A stretch of DNA of 9,371 bases. Source: Deltaproteobacteria bacterium (GTDB lineage Bacteria; JAUYMQ01). The notes under the pieces are model-generated. The model did not search any database, was not told where the DNA came from, and worked only from the letters and a program-made list of their open reading frames with translations. A program made the position numbers and the translations under genes. The number at the start of each line of letters is the position of its first letter. The stretch's first letter is position 1. The stretch is taken from positions 1 through 9,371 of the forward strand of contig JAUYMQ010000579.1 of the NCBI GenBank assembly GCA_030698575.1, in the 5' to 3' direction. Positions 5,408 through 9,371 of this stretch are shown here, piece by piece.

Positions 5408-6502
5408 ATGCCTAACCTTCATCAATTACTTAAGGCCATGATCGAGAAAGGGGCCTCGGATCTCCATGTAACCACCGGGAGCCCGCCTCAGCTGCGGATC
5501 GACGGCAAGATGATCCCGCTCAAGACGGCTCCGCTGAGTGCGTCCGAGACCAAGCAGCTCTGCTACTCGATCCTCACCGACTCGCAGAAGCACAAGTTCG
5601 AGGAGAGCAACGAGCTCGATCTCTCCTTCGGCGTGAAGGGGCTCTCGCGATTCCGCGCGAACGTCTTCACCCAGCGGGGCGCGGTTGCAGGGGCCTTCCG
5701 GACGATCCCCTTCCGGATCCTGACCTTCGAGGAGCTGGGCGTTCCGCCGGTTGTGGCCGAACTTGCGCGGAAACCGCGGGGCCTCGTACTGGTGACCGGG
5801 CCGACGGGATCGGGAAAGACAACGACCCTTGCGGCGATCATCGACAAGATCAACACCGAGCGGAACGAGCACATCATCACGATCGAGGATCCGATCGAGT
5901 ACCTGCATGCCCACAAAGGATGTGTGGTGAACCAGCGGGAAGTCGGGGCTGATACGGTCTCCTTCAAGAACGCCCTGAAGTACATCCTGAGGCAGGACCC
6001 CGACGTTGTCCTCATCGGCGAGATGCGGGATCTCGAGACCATCGAGTCGGCGCTCGTGGTCGCCGAAACGGGCCACCTGGCGTTCGCGACGCTTCACACG
6101 AACAGCGCCGTTCAGACGATCAACCGGATTATCGACGTGTTCCCTCCCTACCAGCAGCCCCAGGTCCGCGCCCAGCTCTCCTTTGTTCTCGAAGGCGTGG
6201 TGTCGCAGACGCTGATACCCAAGGCCGACGGTTCGGGGCGGGCGCTGGCGCTCGAAGTGATGGTGCCGAACGCGGCCATCCGGAACCTCATCCGGGAGGA
6301 CAAGGTTCACCAGATCTACTCTCAGATGCAGGTGGGGCAGGACAAGTTCGGCATGCAAACGATGAACCAGTGCCTCGCGATTCTCTACAAGAAACACCTC
6401 ATCACCCTCGAGGACGCCTTCGGCCGCACGTCCGATCCGGACGAGCTCCGAAACCTCATCGGCGAGGGAACGGCCCCCGTGACGGCGCGTCGCAGGGCTT
6501 GA
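5408..6502 (+). CDS. pilT: Type IV pilus retraction ATPase PilT
   Basis: PilT is the hexameric ATPase that depolymerises the pilus and powers twitching motility. It lacks the long N-domain of PilB, and 364 residues is the normal length. Visible features are the N-terminal segment KGASDLHVTTGSPPQLRIDG (14-33), Walker A GPTGSGKTT (131-139), Asp box IEDPIEY (159-165), Walker B DPDVVLIGEMRD (197-208) with Glu205, and His box TGHLAFATLHTN (221-232) with His223 and His230. AIRNLIRE (290-297) is the signature that distinguishes PilT from PilB and GspE and is needed for retraction. The start has GGAGA seven bases upstream, and the first codons are AT-rich, including a TTA leucine unusual for this GC-rich sequence. 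The gene lies 51 bases after pilB in the same direction. Paralogues such as PilU cannot be excluded, but the AIRNLIRE motif and place in the cluster favour PilT. Confidence 0.95.
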   Translation: MPNLHQLLKAMIEKGASDLHVTTGSPPQLRIDGKMIPLKTAPLSASETKQLCYSILTDSQKHKFEESNELDLSFGVKGLSRFRANVFTQRGAVAGAFRTIPFRILTFEELGVPPVVAELARKPRGLVLVTGPTGSGKTTTLAAIIDKINTERNEHIITIEDPIEYLHAHKGCVVNQREVGADTVSFKNALKYILRQDPDVVLIGEMRDLETIESALVVAETGHLAFATLHTNSAVQTINRIIDVFPPYQQPQVRAQLSFVLEGVVSQTLIPKADGSGRALALEVMVPNAAIRNLIREDKVHQIYSQMQVGQDKFGMQTMNQCLAILYKKHLITLEDAFGRTSDPDELRNLIGEGTAPVTARRRA

Positions 6503-6552
6503 GAAACCAGGGAGTCGCCTGACCGGCGGGCGGCTTCGGGGAGGAAGCAACA

Positions 6553-7761
6553 ATGCCAGTATTCGTTTGGGAAGCCAGGAACCGGAGCGGAGTTTCCCGC
6601 AAGGGCGAGTTCGAAGCGGCCGACGAGGCCGCGGCGGTTTCGCACCTCAAGGGACAGATGCTCACCGGGATCAACGTCAAGCCCAAGGGCTTCAACGTCG
6701 ACTTCGCCAACATCACCTTCGGCGCGAAGATAAAAACGAGGGAACTGGTGGTCTTCACACGCCAGTTCGCCACCATGATCGACGCGGGCCTCCCGCTCGT
6801 TCAATGCCTCGACATCATCGCGTCGCAGCAGGAGAACAAGTTCTTCAAAAAGAGCCTGTTTCAGGTCAAGGAGGATGTGGAGTCGGGCGCGACCTTCGCC
6901 GATTCGCTCAGGAAGCACAAGGATATCTTCGACGATCTGTACGTGAACCTCGTGGCCGCGGGCGAAGTGGGCGGTATTCTCGACACCATTCTCAACCGCC
7001 TCGCCGCCTACCTCGAGAAGATGGACAAGCTCAAGCGCCAGATCAAGGGAGCGCTGGTCTATCCGACGTCCGTTCTCGTGGTGGCCATCGGCGTCGTGGC
7101 GGCCATGCTCATCTGGGTGATCCCCGTCTTCCGGCAGATGTTCGAGGACTTCGGAGGCACGCTCCCCCTCCCCACCCAGATCGTGATCACCATCAGCGAC
7201 TTTCTGCGGGGCAACCTCATCTATATGATCGTCGGGATCGTGCTCGCGATCTCGGGCCTCCGGCGCTATTACGGAACGGCGCAGGGGAGGAAGGTAATCG
7301 ACCAGCTCCTTCTGAAGCTCCCCATAATCGGGCCGCTCATCCAGAAAGTGGCCATCGCCCGATTCAGCCGAACGCTCGGAACCATGCTCAGTTCGGGTGT
7401 CCCCATTCTCGACGCCCTCGACGTCGTGGCCAGGACCGCCGGGAACAAGATCGTCGAGCTCGAGGTGTACAAGGCCCGTGAGAGCATCGCCTCGGGCAAG
7501 ACCATCGCGGAGCCCCTGGGTGAGAGCAAGGTGTTTCCGTCCATGGTGGTCCAGATGGTCGCGGTGGGCGAATCGACGGGCGCCATGGATACAATGCTTG
7601 CCAAGGTCGCCGACTTTTACGAGAACGAGGTGGACGCCGCCGTCGCCGCCCTTACTTCGCTTCTTGAACCGATGCTCATGGTGTTCCTGGGCGGGACCGT
7701 CGGTGGCCTGCTCGTCGCCATGTATCTGCCGATCTTCAAGATCGCCGATACGGTCGGCTGA
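6553..7761 (+). CDS. pilC: Type IV pilus inner-membrane platform protein PilC
   Basis: PilC is the inner-membrane platform on which PilB and PilT act during pilus assembly and disassembly. The 402 residues have the family layout: a short N-terminal stretch opening PVFVWEARNRSG, then two GspF-type domains (about 65-190 and 268-390). The repeated pattern is visible as FTRQFATMIDAGLPLVQCLD (68-87) and FSRTLGTMLSSGVPILDALD (271-290). Membrane helices lie at about 169-190, 221-236 and 371-391. The VAAGEVGGILD segment (134-144) and VAVGESTGAMD (337-347) are the matching conserved turns of the two halves. A clear ribosome site, GAGGAA (6541-6546), lies six bases before the ATG. The stop codon overlaps the first possible ATG of pilS (TGATG). 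GspF of type II secretion is the alternative family member, ruled out by context. Confidence 0.95.
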   Translation: MPVFVWEARNRSGVSRKGEFEAADEAAAVSHLKGQMLTGINVKPKGFNVDFANITFGAKIKTRELVVFTRQFATMIDAGLPLVQCLDIIASQQENKFFKKSLFQVKEDVESGATFADSLRKHKDIFDDLYVNLVAAGEVGGILDTILNRLAAYLEKMDKLKRQIKGALVYPTSVLVVAIGVVAAMLIWVIPVFRQMFEDFGGTLPLPTQIVITISDFLRGNLIYMIVGIVLAISGLRRYYGTAQGRKVIDQLLLKLPIIGPLIQKVAIARFSRTLGTMLSSGVPILDALDVVARTAGNKIVELEVYKARESIASGKTIAEPLGESKVFPSMVVQMVAVGESTGAMDTMLAKVADFYENEVDAAVAALTSLLEPMLMVFLGGTVGGLLVAMYLPIFKIADTVG

Positions 7762-9371
7762 TGAGTGGTGCGCAGCAGGTAGAAAGCATGACGGGGGCGC
7801 CTGGGAAGGAGGATCTCGGGCGCCCTCTTCAGTGGATCATCGTGCTGCGCGTGGTGGTGGCCTCCGTCCTTCTGGTGACGCTGGCGCTGCTGCAGGCGGC
7901 CCGCTCCAGCCAGCTTCTCGAAGATTCCCTGCCGCTGCTCCAGCTCCTGGGAAGCGGCGTCTTTCTGGCCACCGGCTGCTACGCCTTCGCCATATGGCGG
8001 CGATGGAACCTCGGCCGGCTGGGCGTTGTGCAGCTCGGCGGCGATCTCGTCTTCATCACGTCGCTGCAATACGTCACCGGCGGGATCGATAGCGGATTCT
8101 CCTTCCTCTACCTGTTGGCCATCATCGCGGGCGCTTTCCTCTTTCACGGCAGGGGCGCCTTCGCCATGGCCATTGGCAGCACTCTGGCCTACGGCGGGCT
8201 GGTCGGCGGCCAGGCTTCGGGCTGGGTCCACGTGCCGCGGCTTTTCGTAAATCCCGTCCTGGAAATGGGGTTCTGGGACTTCCTTACCAACATCTGTTTC
8301 AACTCCGCCGTCTTTTTCGTGATGGCCCTGCTCTGCGGGTACTTTGCGGAGCAGCTCCGCGCCACACACCTGCAACTCCGGGTCAAGGAGAAAACCCTCG
8401 AGAGTCTCCGGGCGCTGACGCACCAGATAGTCACGAGCATGGGATCGGGGCTGCTGACGATCGACGCGGGCGACCGAGTCTCGTTCATCAATGCAACCGG
8501 AGAGAGGCTGCTGGGGATCGGCGCCGGCGGGGCGCTGGGACGGGGTCTGCGCCAGGTGCTCCCCGACATCTCCGAGCCTCCGCCCGGCGGACCGCTCCCC
8601 GGACGCCTGGAGGTCGGGCACGAGCGCCCCGACGGGGTCTCGCTTCACCTGGGCTGCTCTTTCTCGCCGCTCAACGGCGTGCCGGGGGGGCGCATCCTCA
8701 TATTCCAGGATCTAACGGAAGTGAAGGCCGCCGAGGAATCCGCGCGCAGGAACGAGCGGCTTGCCGCGGTCGGCGCGCTTTCCGCAGCCATGGCCCACGA
8801 GATCCGGAACCCCCTCGCGTCGATGCGCGGATCCATCGAGATGCTCTCGAAGGAGCTGCAGCTGACTGACTACCAGGGCCGCCTCATGGCGATTGTGCTT
8901 CGCGAGGCTGACCGCCTGAATCGGCTTCTGACCGAGTTTCTCCAGTTTGCGAAGCCTCAGGAGACAAAGCCCCGCCCGGTGAACCTCGGTGGCCTCATTC
9001 GAGAGAGCGCCGAAGTGTTTCTCCAGGAGCAGCGCGAGGGTTCCCGCCTCGAAATCCAGATCGACGTGCCGGCCGGGATTACCGTAGCCGGGGACGCGGG
9101 GCAGCTCCGCCAGGTGGCCTGGAACCTGTTCCTCAACGCGCGGGACGCGATGAAGGGCTCGGGAAAGGTGAGAGTTTCCGCCCGGTCGGCGCCTGGGGAG
9201 GCTCAAGAATCGGGGATGGCTTCCCGAAAAGAGATCGGGGGGGTCGTGCCCGGCTGGGTCGAGCTCTGCTTCGAGGACAGCGGGGCTGGAATCCCCGCTG
9301 AGGCCATCCACCGGATCTTCGAACCTTTCTTCACGACGAAGGAGCAGGGAACGGGGCTGGGACTTGCGACG
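7761..9371 (+). CDS. pilS: Membrane sensor histidine kinase PilS (3' end outside the window)
   Basis: PilS is the sensor kinase that normally phosphorylates the sigma-54-dependent activator PilR to control pilin transcription. The reading frame is open from 7761 to the last base (537 codons) and continues outside. Residues about 24-195 form roughly six hydrophobic helices, the PilS-type sensor. A short coiled segment (about 196-215) leads to a PAS-like domain (about 216-320). The dimerisation domain has AMAHEIRNPLASM (343-355) with phospho-acceptor His346. The ATPase domain shows the N-box NLFLNARDAM (455-464), G1 box DSGAGIP (506-512), and FEPFFTTKEQGTGLGLAT (520-537) at the window end. About 20 polar residues (around 475-497) are inserted between the N and G1 boxes. 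The ATG at 7761 overlaps the pilC stop; an in-frame ATG at 7788 with AGG eight bases upstream is an equally reasonable start. Naming rests on sensor type plus position after pilC. Confidence 0.9.
   Translation, partial: MSGAQQVESMTGAPGKEDLGRPLQWIIVLRVVVASVLLVTLALLQAARSSQLLEDSLPLLQLLGSGVFLATGCYAFAIWRRWNLGRLGVVQLGGDLVFITSLQYVTGGIDSGFSFLYLLAIIAGAFLFHGRGAFAMAIGSTLAYGGLVGGQASGWVHVPRLFVNPVLEMGFWDFLTNICFNSAVFFVMALLCGYFAEQLRATHLQLRVKEKTLESLRALTHQIVTSMGSGLLTIDAGDRVSFINATGERLLGIGAGGALGRGLRQVLPDISEPPPGGPLPGRLEVGHERPDGVSLHLGCSFSPLNGVPGGRILIFQDLTEVKAAEESARRNERLAAVGALSAAMAHEIRNPLASMRGSIEMLSKELQLTDYQGRLMAIVLREADRLNRLLTEFLQFAKPQETKPRPVNLGGLIRESAEVFLQEQREGSRLEIQIDVPAGITVAGDAGQLRQVAWNLFLNARDAMKGSGKVRVSARSAPGEAQESGMASRKEIGGVVPGWVELCFEDSGAGIPAEAIHRIFEPFFTTKEQGTGLGLAT

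Noticed and set aside
5426-6553. Long minus-strand open frame (375 codons) opposite pilT
   Set aside because: Same explanation: the plus-strand PilT frame has every motif intact, and the antisense product shows none.
7617-8648. Minus-strand open frame (343 codons) opposite the pilC end and pilS
   Set aside because: It spans two real genes antisense, including their junction, and has no membrane segments or motifs. It is a GC-rich shadow.
1-9371. Mobile elements, CRISPR repeats, tRNA genes or phage genes
   Set aside because: I read both strands for direct repeats, terminal inverted repeats, cloverleaf structures and transposase or integrase motifs and found none. The gaps are all under 160 bases.

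Overview
The window reads as a stretch of a GC-rich (about 60-65% by eye) Gram-negative bacterial chromosome. An LptG-type permease implies lipopolysaccharide and an outer membrane. The run aroE - pilB - pilT - pilC - pilS matches the type IVa pilus cluster layout of Deltaproteobacteria in the broad sense (Myxococcota/Desulfobacterota, e.g. Myxococcus and Geobacter). That phylum guess is inference. The window is tightly packed and I see no insertion sequence, phage gene, tRNA, rRNA, CRISPR array or signs of recent transfer.

Layout. (1) Positions 1-260, + strand: C-terminal end of a stomatin/slipin-type SPFH protein, cut by the window edge. (2) Positions 298-1377, - strand: lptG, convergent with the slipin gene across a 37-base gap that holds alternative GC-rich hairpins. 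(3) Positions 1429-1585: the divergent lptG/ribF control region. It has a near-perfect extended -10 box facing ribF and a TTGTCA-17-TAGACT promoter facing lptG, and the two overlap physically. (4) Positions 1586-2596, + strand: ribF, the bifunctional riboflavin kinase/FAD synthetase. A UUCG-capped hairpin follows it. (5) Positions 2756-3613, + strand: aroE, shikimate dehydrogenase. (6) Positions 3662 to the window end, + strand: pilB (extension ATPase), pilT (retraction ATPase), pilC (inner-membrane platform) and pilS (membrane sensor kinase, cut at the right edge). No non-coding gap exceeds about 160 bases.

How the genes work together. The pil genes form a functional set: PilB polymerises pilin on the PilC platform, PilT depolymerises it, and PilS is expected to control pilin transcription through a PilR regulator that should lie just past the right edge, probably followed by pilA. 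PilB begins with two tandem 24-residue MshEN-type motifs separated by five residues, so pilus extension is predicted to respond to cyclic di-GMP. ribF, aroE and lptG are housekeeping genes. I did not find a new biological system here. The most interesting points are the predicted c-di-GMP control of PilB, the overlapping lptG/ribF promoters, and the hairpins in the gaps before pilB and pilT.
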